Assembly: GCF_028769735.1 (NCBI RefSeq)
Contig: NC_088170.1
Span: 62,597,085-62,661,084 of the forward strand
Reading direction: 5' to 3'
DNA from: Zonotrichia leucophrys gambelii
Lineage: Eukaryota; Chordata; Aves; Passeriformes; Passerellidae
DNA: 64,000 nucleotides
Both the position numbers and the translations under genes were made by a program. This document shows, one piece after another, positions 48,741 to 60,966 of the stretch. The notes under the pieces are model-generated. The model saw only the letters and a program-made list of their open reading frames with translations. It was not told the DNA's origin and did not search any database. The number at the start of each line of letters is the position of its first letter. The stretch's first letter is position 1.

Positions 48741-51586
48741 AGAAATAGAAGTATTAATGAATTTTTGAAGTGTTTCAGGAACATTGCACTTTGTGGTCTG
48801 TGAGCAGAGTGACACATCCTCTTATTTGCAGTGCGTACAACATTATGGTGGAATTGCTCAGTGAAAACAGGTTTTTCTCCTTTTGTTCCATAGTCAAACC
48901 TTCTCTTCTTCCTTCATGACAGCATGGAAGAGTCAAATCCACATCCAACAGCCAATGAATGGGTACAGAAAATCAGTTCTGAGGTTAGAAAGTGAGTGTC
49001 ACAAAGATTTCTGGAGTACTTACTATTCTGCTTCTTGCTTCAGTCTCCACAGTGCAAAGAACAGAAGGCACAACCTTCTAAGATCCCTTCTGGCAGAAAT
49101 TTTCTTTTGATCCTATGGATCCTTCAACACTGTGATTCTACCAACTTTTATTAAAATAATTTCTGAAATAATTTAATTGCTTATAGATCTGAGGAAAACT
49201 ATTACAGGTACATAAACACAAAGAAGCTGCTGAGGGCCTGGTCTTGGGTTGATTTTTCAGACCTAAAAATTACTGGCAATATTTTGTCACATCTCCACAG
49301 ACACCAGTGGTCTGTTATCATGTCATGATGATACTTGAATATAAATATACTGAAGGACTGTCTGAGGATTTCTTCTTCTCTTTTATCTGGGGTTTGCCAG
49401 AAGAGAGGGAACAGCTGGTGTAAGCAATAAAACACACAGCAGGGTCAAGTTTCTTCATGAAAACTATCAAAAATGCTTTTTCATTTGACTTGATTATGAT
49501 TATTTTTATTGACTTGATTATTAGCAAGTGGTTAATGTAATGGTAATTTTTGAAAGATATTTCCCATTATTTCTAAAACCTCATTCAGTCCTTTGAAAAA
49601 TAACCCCTTCTGTGCAAATGATCCATTAAAAAAATCAAAAAGTATCAGTTGAAGTTCAGCAGGAATCCTATAGAGAGTTTAAGTGTTTTTAGCAGGTTAG
49701 ATTTTTAACCAGCAAGTTTAATCATTTTTGGTTTTATTGGCTGCACAGCCTAGAATTTCATGAGGAGATCTTTGCACGTTCCATAGGTCTGGAATTTTAT
49801 AGCATCACTGCTGAAAATCTTGGGCTGTCCACAACATGTCAAGCTTGTATAATGAATATTATATGCTAACAAAGGACCTCAGAAATACATTAAAGAAACT
49901 TAGGTACTGATTACATCCTAATTATGTTAAATCATTGCCTCAAAAGTCTTGGTCTAATGAATCTCTTGCTAATTTTAAAGACCAAAGATTTAGTGAAAAA
50001 ATAATTTTTAGCGAATTAGATCCACTCACAGCCTTCACTCCTTTCTAAACCCAACATTTCCTCAGCACTGACATGGCTGAGAGCATTTGTACAGATATGT
50101 TTTCAGTTAAAATTTGATGTTATCAAAAAATTAATTTTTATACTTCTGTTTAATTTTTTTGCCTTAGAATTAAGGTTCAGCCTAATTAGGGTAGTTTCTC
50201 CCTGTGAAGTCTACTGCAAGCTCTAAAACTTGCTCTCTGCGGTCTGAGTGCTAGATGGGGAAACCTGAGAGCGGTGCTGATGGCACTGCTGCCATCTGCT
50301 GCTGACTTCAAAATCCACAACCTTTAAAAGTCAGGAGAAAAAAAAAAATATGCAACTTAGAGTTAGGACTTCTGAATTTCACAAATCATAGTAAAAGTTG
50401 TAAGAACTGCAGCTTACAACTTTATTTTGCATAACATGTAAAAATTATTTAACTGGTTTATTCTAAGTAGTCACATCGCTGTCATTAATATTTAAAATAT
50501 GTGGAAATTAATATAAGTGTCTGCACAATGAAATTTACTATAAAATTATTATTAATGTTTATTTTTAGTTTATAATTTTAGAATAAATTTCTATTCCCTT
50601 TTCTCCTAAGTTTATCACCACATTTGTATATTTAAAAGGTAATCTTACTGTCCTCACCTTCAAGTGATGTTTTCTAAAGAAAAATGATTGCACATATTTG
50701 TGAGGAATGCCCCAGATTTTCTTAGCCCCTGGGTTTTTTTCCTCAGAGATTTTGCTCACTTGTTTATTCCTTATGCTTATATCTATGGGCTCTTTCCTAG
50801 TCAGCATTCTTCATACTCTTTTGAAGCTTGAATCAATGTTTTCAAAGACTGGCTGAACTCTATTTGATACTGGAAATGGATCACAGACCCAAGACTACTA
50901 TGATTAAAAATTAATATTGAAGCCCAGAACACATGGGAACCTTGGAAATAATTAATACAAATTTTTTCAAGCAAAAATAGCTATCTAATATAGTTATCAT
51001 TATTGTTCAGGTTAACACAGTGCTATGTCAACAACTTCTACACAAAACCTGAACTTTCCATATGCTTGCTTACTTTTACTGTCATCTATAAAAATGTGAA
51101 ATAGTAAATTCTTGAAAAATATTTAAAATATTTTACAGTTAAAGTTAACATCCAATCCTGACAAACCAAATTTGCAAGACAGATTAGTTCCTCAGCTAGC
51201 CTGGATCTGGAGCCATGTTTTGAATGCCACAGGCCCTGCTGACATCAGAGGTTTGAAATAGGTGCTGCCATATGGGCACTGCCCCACCGGGTTAACTTAA
51301 CCAAGACACTTCAGTCACTGTTCTTGGCTTCTGTCTTTAATCATCAAACTCAGAGGCTTGGTGAGCAGACTCTGCATGTTAAAGTCACCAAAGAAGAAAA
51401 TCCTATTTTTCAGACCCTCATGAGAAGCAAATAGGAAAGAGGTGTATGAACCATGACCCTTCGCACTTCAGATGAGTGCCTAGTTGTTGAATGAATGAAA
51501 ATATCAGCTTCTCTTTTTCAGTCCACTGTAGTTGTCTAGGATGGGCAAAAGATTTTTAACTTTTACTCTTGAAAAAGACAAACTTC
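48741..51586. other. AT-rich DNA without recognisable gene
   Basis: Frames are all under 85 codons. A weak CR1-like ending near 49080-49140 was not convincing. Confidence 0.5.
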
Positions 51587-51966
51587 TGTCACAGATGTCT
51601 TTTATGAAAAATCCTTTCCTTAGGATTTTTTCTCCTGAGAAGCTGAGAGGCCTCAGGAACAAATTGTAAACAATGATTATCTGCTGCTGTGGAGTGCAAC
51701 AGGTGCATCTGTGATTGGCCCATGTTGTTTGTTTGTAATCAATGGCCAATCACAGTCAGCTGGCTCGGATTCTCTGTCCGAGACACAAGCCTTTGTTATC
51801 ATTCCTTTTTTTTGCTATTCTTAGCTAGCCTTCTGATGAAATCCTTTCTTCTAATTTTTATTATAGTTTTAATATAATATATATCATAATAAATCAAGCC
51901 TTCTGAAACATGGAGTCAGATCCTCATCTCTTCCTTCATCCTCGGACCCTTGTGAAGTCCGTCACA
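51587..51966 (+). mobile_element. Solo LTR, ERVK-like, 380 bp
   Basis: It starts TGTCACAGATG and ends CCGTCACA. The flanks AACTTC (51581-51586) and AACTGC (51967-51972) form a 6-bp duplication with one mismatch, as expected for class II (ERVK-type) elements. Two oppositely oriented CCAAT boxes form a perfect 12-bp inverted repeat (51709-51720 and 51744-51755). AATAAA lies at 51888-51893, which sets plus-strand orientation. A small hairpin CTCGGA/TCCGAG is at 51764-51782. I recognise the sequence as a common songbird LTR type. No internal provirus remains. Confidence 0.9.
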
Positions 51967-52344
51967 AACTGCCTCCCTCCAGCCTGTAGTAATCTTTAAA
52001 ATGTAGTAACTGTTCTTTGATAATCAGGAGAATACAGAGTTTAAAAAAATTAAAATAGTGAGGTTCTCTTTCTTTTGAATTTGAAAACATGCCACAATTT
52101 TTTTCAAGGTTTTAAAATATTTTTTTATTTTATAGCTATTCATATTGATCCACACAGAACCTTACTGGGCTCTGCAATTCTTTCTTGAATGCTTGTAGAC
52201 AGAATGTGTATTACAGCCATTAAAATAAGATTGAATTTTTGTGCAATTGGAAAATGGCATGAAACCACTAGGGACTTATAATTACTGACTAGATTTATTC
52301 CAAGGAAAACAAGTCACTGGTGCAGTCTTTTTTTCCTGTCTATA
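51967..52344. other. Short AT-rich spacer, nothing recognised
   Basis: About 380 bases between the LTR duplication and the unnamed repeat show no feature. Confidence 0.6.
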
Positions 52345-52925
52345 AGCAGAGTACAGGAGTACAAGGGTAGTGTGACACCAGGGGTCCTAAGGGCAGGGAT
52401 CCAAATCCTCTCTGCTGTAATGCTGCTCACTGAAGGGATGCAGCAGAAGGGATGGGCAGAACCTGGCTCAAACACAGCTGAGACAAAAAAAAAAAAAAGT
52501 AAAACACTGCATGAAAAGCACCCCATAAAGCATGGAAGCACAAAAGGCATAACAAGAAGGCATGAAGGGCAGCCACAGCTCCTGCAGGAACAGAAAGCAG
52601 AAGAGGGTGAGAAGGATCATTCCACTCCTGTTTCTCTGGCTAGGGATGCTGCCCCTGGGCAGTGCTGGTGGGTGTGTGCAGCAGCTCCTCCTTCTCCTCC
52701 TCTTCCTTCTCCTCATCTGATAGAGAACAACAGTTTCTCTTTTATTTCCCATTCCCAATATTTTGCTGCTGTAACTCAGCAGTCATCTCCAATGCCTGTG
52801 TAACTAGGTTAAGGATATCAGAATTTTAAACAGGTGTGTGGGCATGTGGTGTGTGTGTTTTCTTCTTCAGCTCCCCACACAGGAAGGTGACAGCACAGTG
52901 CTGAATCAGAGCAAACTTGGATACA
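52345..52925 (+). repeat. Unnamed dispersed repeat, copy B
   Basis: This is the plus-strand counterpart of 42458-43045. It contains an A run (about 52486-52498) absent from copy A and a (TCC)n-like stretch near 52686-52710. A 143-codon frame (52372-52803) runs through it. The aligned frame in copy A shares the start of this pattern (LHxKHPxKH) but soon diverges, so coding is doubtful. Confidence 0.75.
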
Positions 52926-54675
52926 TCAGACCTTAAATGAAGTCATACAGCACCTTTAAAAATTCTGCTGCTTGATATTGTTACTTGGTGTTGCTATAGC
53001 AAGAAGAGTTTTAAAGCCTCAGAAAAATAGAAAATACTGGTGATTATTTTCACTTGCTGCATTAGTGTCTGTCAGAGATATTAAAAACTGAAAGCATCAG
53101 TTTGAAACTTTCAACTCTTGATGTTCTTTTCCCAAATGCTAAGCACCTTTGCAAAAACGAAAATATATGTAACATGTTTTACAGAGACTATTTCTTCTGT
53201 GTGGAACATGCACAAAGATGTGCCCATAAAATTTTTTCAAGGTAATGAAGGGATAGAAGGAATCATTTATCCCACAGGCATCAGACTTTATAATATTGTT
53301 ACATGGCTCCTTCATTAACACTATAATTAAAGATTCTTTCTGTTTCTCTTGACTCTTATGTTGACCTATATACTAACAATTACTTCATTATTAATCTGAT
53401 GATATTATGTGATTAAGCTTTGCCTTTGAGAGCTTATTATAATGATAAATATTACCCTCTGGAGTTCTGTGTGGGCACATTGAGTTATTGTGCCCTCAAA
53501 TATTTACTCTTTATGTTGATCATACCAAGATGCAGAAAATAAGCTTAATGATGGTGATAAACCTAATTTCACCCTCACTGACACTTTTGAGAAGCCTCAT
53601 GGCAGTAAAGCAACATACATAGTCTGTAAAATTGTGTTGAACTTAAAGACCTTAATAACCATTGTGGTAGGAATGAGAAAATTGCCCTTGCACCAAACAC
53701 TAGCTTTCACTCAAGAAAATCTTATGTAGTTTTGAAGCCTGATTTTAATAAGCTTTTATTGTATACAGGCTACTTTTTTCCCCTCTAACACATCATTAGA
53801 AAAGCACAGACTTGCTTTGCTATTCTCATGTAAACTGATGTGCACAACTTGCTGTGATCCACATCACCAAACACTGCTCTTTCAGGGACTTAAAGCACAT
53901 TTCCTTAGCATGCATGCACTACCTATTTTTTAGAGGAAAGTAATTTAGCAATACAATTCTTTCTGGGAACACTGATTCCAGGACTAGCAATATTCAGTCA
54001 TTAAAAATATATATTTTTACTGTATATGAAAAAAATATTAAAAGACATGGCCTGTTTGGTTTTGTGTGTGTGTGTTTCTTTGAGCTATTAGAGAGTACAC
54101 TATACATGTCTTATGCCTTTTTACTATACTTGGTGGTCTGAAATATGCTCAGAATTAATGAAAACCCATAGAATTGCTTATCAGGGAAAGTCTGGCCTTT
54201 CAGGAAAACAACAGAAAGAGATTAGTTTCAGATAACTTTATGTGTCACAGCAATGCCCTGAATAGCTCAGATCTATCCTTTTTTTTGTGAGTGGTAGTAA
54301 GCAAAGTCAGTCTGTAGCTGTGGGGCTTTTTTCAAAAGGCAACATTGTAGAGTATTGATTAGTCTGTCTGTCATGAACAGGGGATTACAAACTATGTACA
54401 GGATCTATTTTCATTAAACCACATCACTCTTTTGTGCTTACCAGGCACTGTTATTCCTCCTTAAACTGCAAACTGCTTAGCTTGAAATTTTGTGATGATA
54501 GCCACAACTTATTTTTTTACCTAAATTTAAATTCCTACAATGCAGGCCTCTAAGTCTGTGCTGCTCCTTTGTGGTTGAATATTGAGTTAATCCAAGCCAA
54601 GAAGCTGGAGAACCATCATAAAATGTTTGTGGGAGACAAGGAGTGAACTAGGCATGGGGATCCTGTCTGTGTGAT
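52926..54675. other. AT-rich DNA without recognisable gene
   Basis: It includes a 16-bp AT palindrome near 54003. Frames are all under 70 codons. Confidence 0.55.
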
Positions 54676-56001
54676 TGTCGTGGTTTGACCAGGAAGGAGT
54701 GGGAATTCTGGGAAGCTGTGGTCAAACCAATGAAGGTTTTGGGTTTGAGACTGACACCCGGTGTAGCCAGTGGGGTTTGGACACACCTCCGAGAATACAC
54801 AGGGTTAAAAGGTTAAAAGCAGGGCACTGCCCTTGGCACTCCCTTTTTTTGGACATCGTCGGCGAAGAGGTCAGATCTCTTCCCCCGCCCAGCCCGCTGC
54901 TGCTGGGCGGGGGAGGGGCGGCCATGCGGTAGCGGTAGGCCCGGGGCCTGGACAGAGATGGGGTTGAGGGGGCTTCGGGGGGCTTCGAGGATGGAAGGGT
55001 GGAAGATCCCAGAGAGTCAGCCCTCGGGCAGCCAGCCTCCCCCCCCCCCCCAGGAGAGCAGCCAGCCAGGAGGAGAAGGAGGGAGAGTGCCCGGCCGGAG
55101 CGGCAGCGTGTGGGCAGCGTGCGTGGGAGTCACTCCGGGAGTCGCTCCCGGACCGACAGAGACTGAAAACTTTTAACCCTTTCTTGCATGATTGGGGCCT
55201 TGCAAAAATGCTAATCCTCCTCGAAGCTGAATAAGAAGGGAGATAAGAGATGAGATGAGACAAAGACCTGGCCCAAAGAATGTGGAGATGATTGGATGGG
55301 GAGAGATGATTTGGCCTTTTGGCTGGACTTTTCTCGTGGCTATGGACTCAGTTGTTCCTGTGACACAGACTGCATTTAGGGGGAGGCAGTGCCTCAAAAC
55401 CAGGAAGGTTCTTCGTGAGGACCCCCCGGCCCCAGGGGGTTGGAAAAATATGGGGGGGACAGATGTCCCAAAAGCAGAGACTGTGCCTTTTTGGAGTGAG
55501 ACAAGGCATCCTTGAAAGACAACCCTAAAAGCAGCTCTGGCCATGTCTCAGTGGTGAGAGCACTGAGCATGGAAGGAAGATGTCACAAGCGGCAAAGGAC
55601 TTTCCGGGCGGTGCCGAAGTGACAGGGAAGCACACGAGGTTTCAGTGTGTTTCCAGGAGAAGCCTATGGAACGAGAAAGACTCCTTTCCTCTTCATGAAC
55701 TGAAGTTTGAGTATACTAAAGTGTCGTGCCGGGCTGGGCAGTTGATTTGGGAGAATGTATTGGATTGGGAAAGTCAGGTAGTGGGGAGGAGGAAAAGAAA
55801 AAAATGGTTTTTGTAAGGTTTTCAATTTTTTTTTCTTTTCCTTATAGTCTTTCCCTATTTTCCTGTAGTTTAGGTAATAAAGTGTTCTTTATGTTTAAGT
55901 TGGAGCCTGTTTTGCTTATTCCTGGTCACATCTCACAGCAGACACCAGGGTGAGGCATTTTCATGGGGGCACTGGCTCTGTGCCAGGCTCTAACCATGAC
56001 A
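54676..56001 (+). mobile_element. Solo LTR, ERVL-like, 1,326 bp, CpG-rich
   Basis: It begins TGTCGTGGTTTG and ends AACCATGACA, flanked by identical 5-bp duplications GTGAT (54671-54675 and 56002-56006). The promoter-like AT block 'ggttaaaaggttaaaagc' is near 54804. A CpG-rich section follows, and AATAAA lies at 55876-55881, about 120 bp before the 3' end. This order sets plus-strand U3-R-U5 orientation. A perfect duplication, exact termini and many surviving CpGs suggest a fairly recent insertion. Several frames of 67-130 codons on both strands are GC-driven and not genes. Confidence 0.9.
54850..55175. promoter_or_regulatory. CpG-rich segment inside LTR
   Basis: I count about 23 CpG sites in some 320 bases, in a window where CpG is otherwise rare. 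It contains a perfect 11-bp GC stem (54882-54892 with 54903-54913), an 8-bp stem with a TCG loop (55134-55152) and a run of 13 C (55039-55051). It could act as an LTR promoter and leader region; this is inferred from composition and position only. Confidence 0.5.
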
Positions 56002-56006
56002 GTGAT

Positions 56007-57687
56007 ATACACCACACCTAGAAAGAAAAACTCTGTTGAGCAACAGAGTAGGAAGCACCAATATTAGCTGAATAAAGATGACATCAAGTGAACTTTGGTA
56101 GAGAGTGGGAGAGCTGTTGGAAAGTTTGCATGCCTGCATCCTTTTATCTATAATAAAAAATGGAAAGAAAACAACAATACTGAATTCTGCTGTGCCCTGA
56201 AGTCTCGCTAGATGAGGCTGAGAACAGAATATAGTTCTAACAAAGTGAATTTTAGCTTTCAGGAAGGTTTTTTCCATATTACATCTGAATGCTGAGGATG
56301 AAGGAAGAATGAAGTGCCTCCAGGTTGCAAAGTCTCTGAATTCTCAAAGCCATTAATGAAAATGACCCTGGTATTACCACAGTGAACTAGAGCAGAGATT
56401 GCAAGAGGCTCTGAGCAGTTGCCCAAACGTGTTCAGCTCAAATTTGCTTCAAAAACAACATGAAAGCTCCAGATGCTTATTGCCAAACAGCTGCTTAATG
56501 TCCTCTAGTTGTAGCCTCTGATCTGACCTCCTTTCTTTAGATATACAAAATTATTCTGGGTTTTATTAATTTGATTTTCAGAACACAGAGTTGAAATGTG
56601 ATTTTCTTTTATTTGATTTCCTCTTCGAGGAAGAGACTAAATAAGGCCTATAATTTACAAAGGGGAGATGAGCAAGTAATGAAAACTTGAAAACCTTTGT
56701 AAAGAGGCTGTAACTTTCTTCTGCTTCAGCACCTCACCTTTAAAACACAGGAATAGCATTTCCCCACCATCTGTAGGTTGAATTGATGAAATAGATAGTA
56801 AATTTTTAATAATTTTTATTGTTCTTGAAAATTTGTAAAAGAGAACTTTCTGAGAAATTAAATTTTCCCTTGTATTATCATCAAGATACAGAAATTTCTT
56901 TGCATTATCAGGAGTTACTTTCGAATGGCTTCTGTCCATCACGATATAAAAAAAGTCTAAAGATGTAACATTTTGCTTCCTTTATATTTTAAAATGCCAG
57001 TCAAGAAAAATTAATTTAAGTTAGATATGGAAGAAGTAATTGTGTATACAAGACATTAAAACTTGTTGCGTATACAGAGAATGTCTAAAATCATCTGCTA
57101 AGCCCTAAATCCTCAATTTAATAGAATTTTTCATGATAAACTGGAGATCTGAATTTTTAAACAAAACCGCTAGTAGTGTGGTTTCATTAAGCATATGTAC
57201 ATGCAATAATTTCAAAAAATAATTTAATAATGCACTGGATGTTTTTTAATAATAAGGAATAAATAATCAAGGACTTGCTATGTATAAGAGCAATTAGAAT
57301 CACAATACAGTGGAAAGACTACTTTTAGAAAGTCTCAGAGAACTTTCAGTAGGTGTGCCATTGTGTCATTCCTTAAATATTGTACCTTCTCTCATAAAAA
57401 GAGGACTAGAGGAGTTTTTGGCCCTGCATTAGTTCCATTACACTTTCACCATAAAGTTGCATCTCTTCTTTTTCCGCTTGACTTTTTCATCCCACTTGTA
57501 GCTGACTGTCCTGCTGTCTGTTTATTCTTGGCTTAAAGGCTCCTTGGGCAGGAGAGGTGATGTAGGGCTGTGCAGCAGCTTGGATCTCTGTGCCTTTACC
57601 CAGCAGAGCTGTTCCCTGAGGCCTGACCCTGTTTTGGCACACGGCTGGCCCCAGCCTGATACATCAGATTATTTAATCTCAGATATA
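56007..57687. other. AT-rich DNA without recognisable gene
   Basis: 95-codon minus-strand frames at 55990-56277 and 56655-56942 show no domain. The 57530-57660 part is GC-richer and adjoins the CR1 fragment; it may be part of it or of another old repeat. Confidence 0.5.
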
Positions 57688-57865
57688 AGACTTCACATCT
57701 GCCCTTTTTGGACTGCATGAGTTTCCCATCAGCTCGTTTCTCCTGACAGTCAAGGCTCCTCTGGATAGCAAGGACCCTACCAACTTTCTATTGATCCCAG
57801 CTCCCAATATGCTGTCAGTGTCTTCTATCTTTATCATTGCTGTGGCTGCTGAACTGCAAACACCA
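57688..57865 (-). repeat. Degenerate CR1 ORF2 fragment
   Basis: On the plus strand 'gacttcacatctgccctttt', 'gtttcccatcagctcgtttc' and 'aaggctcctctggatagcaa' follow the order of antisense CR1 RT C-terminal sequence. It is strongly decayed, with no 3' UTR visible. Confidence 0.6.
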
Positions 57866-58464
57866 AGAACTTTCTGAGATTTGACAGTCTGTGCTGAAAA
57901 AAAGATTATTATGTTTCGCTCTTTCACCTGAGCTTAAAAATCTTATCTGATACTTTATCACCCAAAGATCCTGATACAGTAAATGAAGGACACACTAATA
58001 GAGATCCTTTGGAAAGGTAAAAGTAATAGCCACTTTATTGCAGCAAAATGACCAACCTGTTCAAATTGTAAGCTATCCTTCTTCTGTCAGACCTACAGTG
58101 TCTGAGTCCTTGTCTGCAAACAAACATACCGTCTTAGCTATGCTGATACAGATAAATCATCCAAATATTACTATGCGTTTGGGGCTTTTTCCCAGTCTAA
58201 AGTGATGCATGTTGGTATGACAGACTTGGACAATTTGTTAAGTTGTAACTTTTTTTTTTTTTACATTATTTTGCTTATTGATGTGGCCTAAATTCATTAA
58301 TACCCTTAACTCATGGACTGAAATTTGTGTCATGCGCATGCTTTTAAAGTAGGATTGGAAAAGAAGCACTATGTTCTTTCTGCATCATGTGTGTCAGGAA
58401 AATCACCTTTAAAAAGTAAGAGGAGTTCCCTTATTTCCCTTTATAAATACACATGACTTGAGAG
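57866..58464. other. AT-rich DNA without recognisable gene
   Basis: A T13 run lies at 58250-58262. Nothing else is recognised. Confidence 0.55.
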
Positions 58465-58720
58465 TGGTCCTGGGGACAAGGATTTGGGGTCCTGGTGGTT
58501 AAAAACTGGAGGTGAGCTGGCTCTTCAAAATGCAGTTTATTACATCCAAGATGTTAGAGCAGTCCAGGGTTGTGGGTGACAGAGCCTGTGCCCACAGCTG
58601 TCAGCTCCAGCTGCAGGCAGGCCTGGAGACTCTTTGGTTTTGGTTACATTGCATTATATATTTTTCTTCGCTGAGCATCTTAATACAGAAGAACGAATCT
58701 ATACCTTAACTTTTACCTGT
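58465..58720 (-). mobile_element. Probable LTR, 3' portion; other end not located
   Basis: The minus strand reads AATAAACTGCATTTTG, then a block ending CCTTGTCCCCAGGACCA, which looks like an R-U5 section ending in CA at plus-strand position 58465. The GC-richer segment 58540-58630 would be part of R or U3. I could not find the opposite TG end or a target duplication; it may extend to about 59100. The identification rests on recall of similar songbird LTRs plus the AATAAA position. Confidence 0.45.
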
Positions 58721-59199
58721 AGCCTATCATAACTACTATAATTACCATATTCATCCATATTCTCCAACCACTAAAGTTAGTACATTACAGTTTAAGCTAG
58801 AAGTTGCTTTTCAGTTTTCTTGCAGTGGAAAATTCTGAGACCTTTTTTCTACTTGCAACATTGGCAGGCTTGTTTGCCTGTGGTATATTTTTACTTGGTA
58901 AAAACATCTTCTTGTTTGAGGTGGGTTTATCCTTTGCTCTAAGTCAAAAAAACCCCTTCTAACTAACACACCCTTTGCCTTCTTAGTTATCCACTAAGAC
59001 TGGCTCAGCAATTCTTTTTTTCTATATCAAAAATTGCTTTCATTTTTATTCCTTCTTCAGATTCTACATTCAAAAATCTTTCTGCCAATCATACATACCT
59101 GGGAGATTTTCCTGTTAAACTTTCATCCTTCCCAAAAAGAAACCATTTAAACTAGGAAATAAAAGGATAGATAAAAGGAAGAATTTTTTTTTTTTTCAA
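58721..59199. other. AT-rich DNA, possibly the rest of the LTR at 58465
   Basis: There is no clear boundary or frame. A T14 run at 59183-59197 sits immediately before the CR1 fragment. Confidence 0.4.
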
Positions 59200-59396
59200 T
59201 AAGGGAGATGACACACTGGAACAGTTTGCCCAGAGAGATGCTAGATGTCCCATCACTGGAAATACTGGAGGTCAGATTGGATGAGGCTCTGAGCAACCTT
59301 ATGTAGTCAAAGATGTCCCAGCTCATGCCCCTGTCCTGCAGGACCTTGAAAGGCCTCTTCCAATGAAAATTATCCTATGATTCCATGATTCTATGA
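59200..59396 (+). repeat. CR1 3' fragment
   Basis: It contains 'acactggaacagtttgccca', 'gatgaggctctgagcaacct', 'tgaaaggcctcttccaat' and a double tail 'ttccatgattctatga'. It is 5'-truncated. Confidence 0.93.
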
Positions 59397-60944
59397 AAAC
59401 AATAAAGCTGAATATATATGTTGAAGATATTCTTGCTGGAGTTCCAGAGAGACTTGTCCTCACAGCCAGAATGCTAAGCTGAATCTCTATGTATGATTTT
59501 CAGTAACTTCTTTCTCTATGAATTTCAAGTCCAGCTTATTTTAAAAACATTCCATGAATATCCCAATTCCCAGTTTTACATCATAGCTTCTAAGCTATAT
59601 GAGGAAATAGCTCATGCATACTTTGCACTTTACTGCGCTCTGTGAGTAAATAAACACATATTTTTGTTAAATATTTTTAATTATTTAAAAAGAAGCACAT
59701 TATTTAATCATTCTTTCTGTGTCTGCGAAGGGACACTGGGATTTTCTGTCTGTAAACTAGTTTCCTAGAGCTAGATTCAGATAAATCTACAGCTTCCACT
59801 GCAGATAATTCCAGCTCTCTTTCCCTTAACACTTCAGGAATGTTTTCTAACTATTTCCAGAGGGCCAGTATGCTGAGCAGGAGCTTCCTCATCAAAGTAA
59901 AAGGGGATGCTGAAAATTTGGGCTGTGTGTGGGGTGAAGTGTTTGTTGTAGTAATAACTACGTTCTTGTAGTCATTTTCTCAGAGAGAGGCACCCAAAGT
60001 GCCTTGAACTCATACCTTAGTGATTGAGGCAGGCTCTGGGAAGCTGAGTTTCTTTCCTGATGGGCATTAACAAAAGTCAGCCTCTGTCAGTGCTGTAGTG
60101 TGAAAAAGGGCACCTCTGCTCTTGAGGCATCCTCAAAGTTCTTGTCTATTTCTCATTACATTAATTTCTGAGAAAAATGCATCAACTCACAGAAAATAAT
60201 TCTAGTCTATATGTTCTGGTGCCAGAATAAAACAATTTATTTCACTCGGGGGGCATGTTTGGAGGTTTTTAAATTATTTCTATCAAATAGGGACACTGTG
60301 CAAATATAATGAATATAGATCTAGACATGGCTCAAAAATACAGTCTCAGTGGAAAAGCACCGCAAATGTTACACTAGTCAGGTAAAATTCAGTACTACAA
60401 AAAATGATTTCTTAAAGAAAATTATTTCTTTTTTATTATAGCAAAGTCTAAAATATATTGTTCCTGGAAACATTTCTGGTGGAGGAAAGAGCCAGAGAAA
60501 ATCCTTCTAGGGTTTATCATATTCTTTCTTGTTATGTCTCCATCAGGGACATACAAGGATACAGAGTATAGCTACATTTTTAATTCATCTTTTCTTCACA
60601 TTGAGGAGACAAACCCCTGGATATTCCTAAACTGTGCTGCTGTGTGCACATATATTTGTTGCCTATATACAATGCCAGAGGTGAAAGTGTATGAAGATAT
60701 CAATAAGCTGAACGTGATTCTGGTTCTGACTTGTTTGGAACAAAGCTCTGATGAACCAACCATTCTTTATTTCAAAATGAAGTGTGGGAGATGAGTTATA
60801 CCCTGGGAGGTTTGCTAATGCTGAAATAGGACAGAAGAGTATAGACAATGTGCACAGCAGCACCATAAAACCACTGTGGTCAACAAATGGGAAATATAAA
60901 CCAGCAAAATAGGTTTGCATGTTAATGAGGAAAAAGAACCCAAA
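59397..60944. other. AT-rich DNA without recognisable gene
   Basis: An 86-codon plus-strand frame at 60534-60794 and a 95-codon minus-strand frame at 60663-60950 show no domain. Confidence 0.5.
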
Positions 60945-60960
60945 CCACATATTTTAAATA

Positions 60961-60966
60961 TTTATT
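60961..60966 (-). terminator. Candidate distal polyadenylation signal AATAAA
   Basis: The hexamer on the minus strand is followed within 15-40 nt by a GU-rich then U-rich stretch, the usual layout of a cleavage site. Cleavage would fall near 60945. Confidence 0.4.

Noticed and set aside
48416..48815. Frames with poly-Asn or poly-Cys/Tyr stretches
   Set aside because: They are translations of the CAA/TAA microsatellite.
49060..49140. Possible CR1 tail
   Set aside because: Only a vague 'tgtgattctac' ending; upstream CR1 blocks are absent.
52372..52803. 143-codon frame in the unnamed repeat
   Set aside because: The aligned copy A diverges in sequence beyond a short block and does not keep the frame convincingly.
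54722..55544. Overlapping frames of 67-130 codons on both strands
   Set aside because: They lie in a GC-rich solo LTR where stop codons are rare by composition; none has a domain or exon structure.
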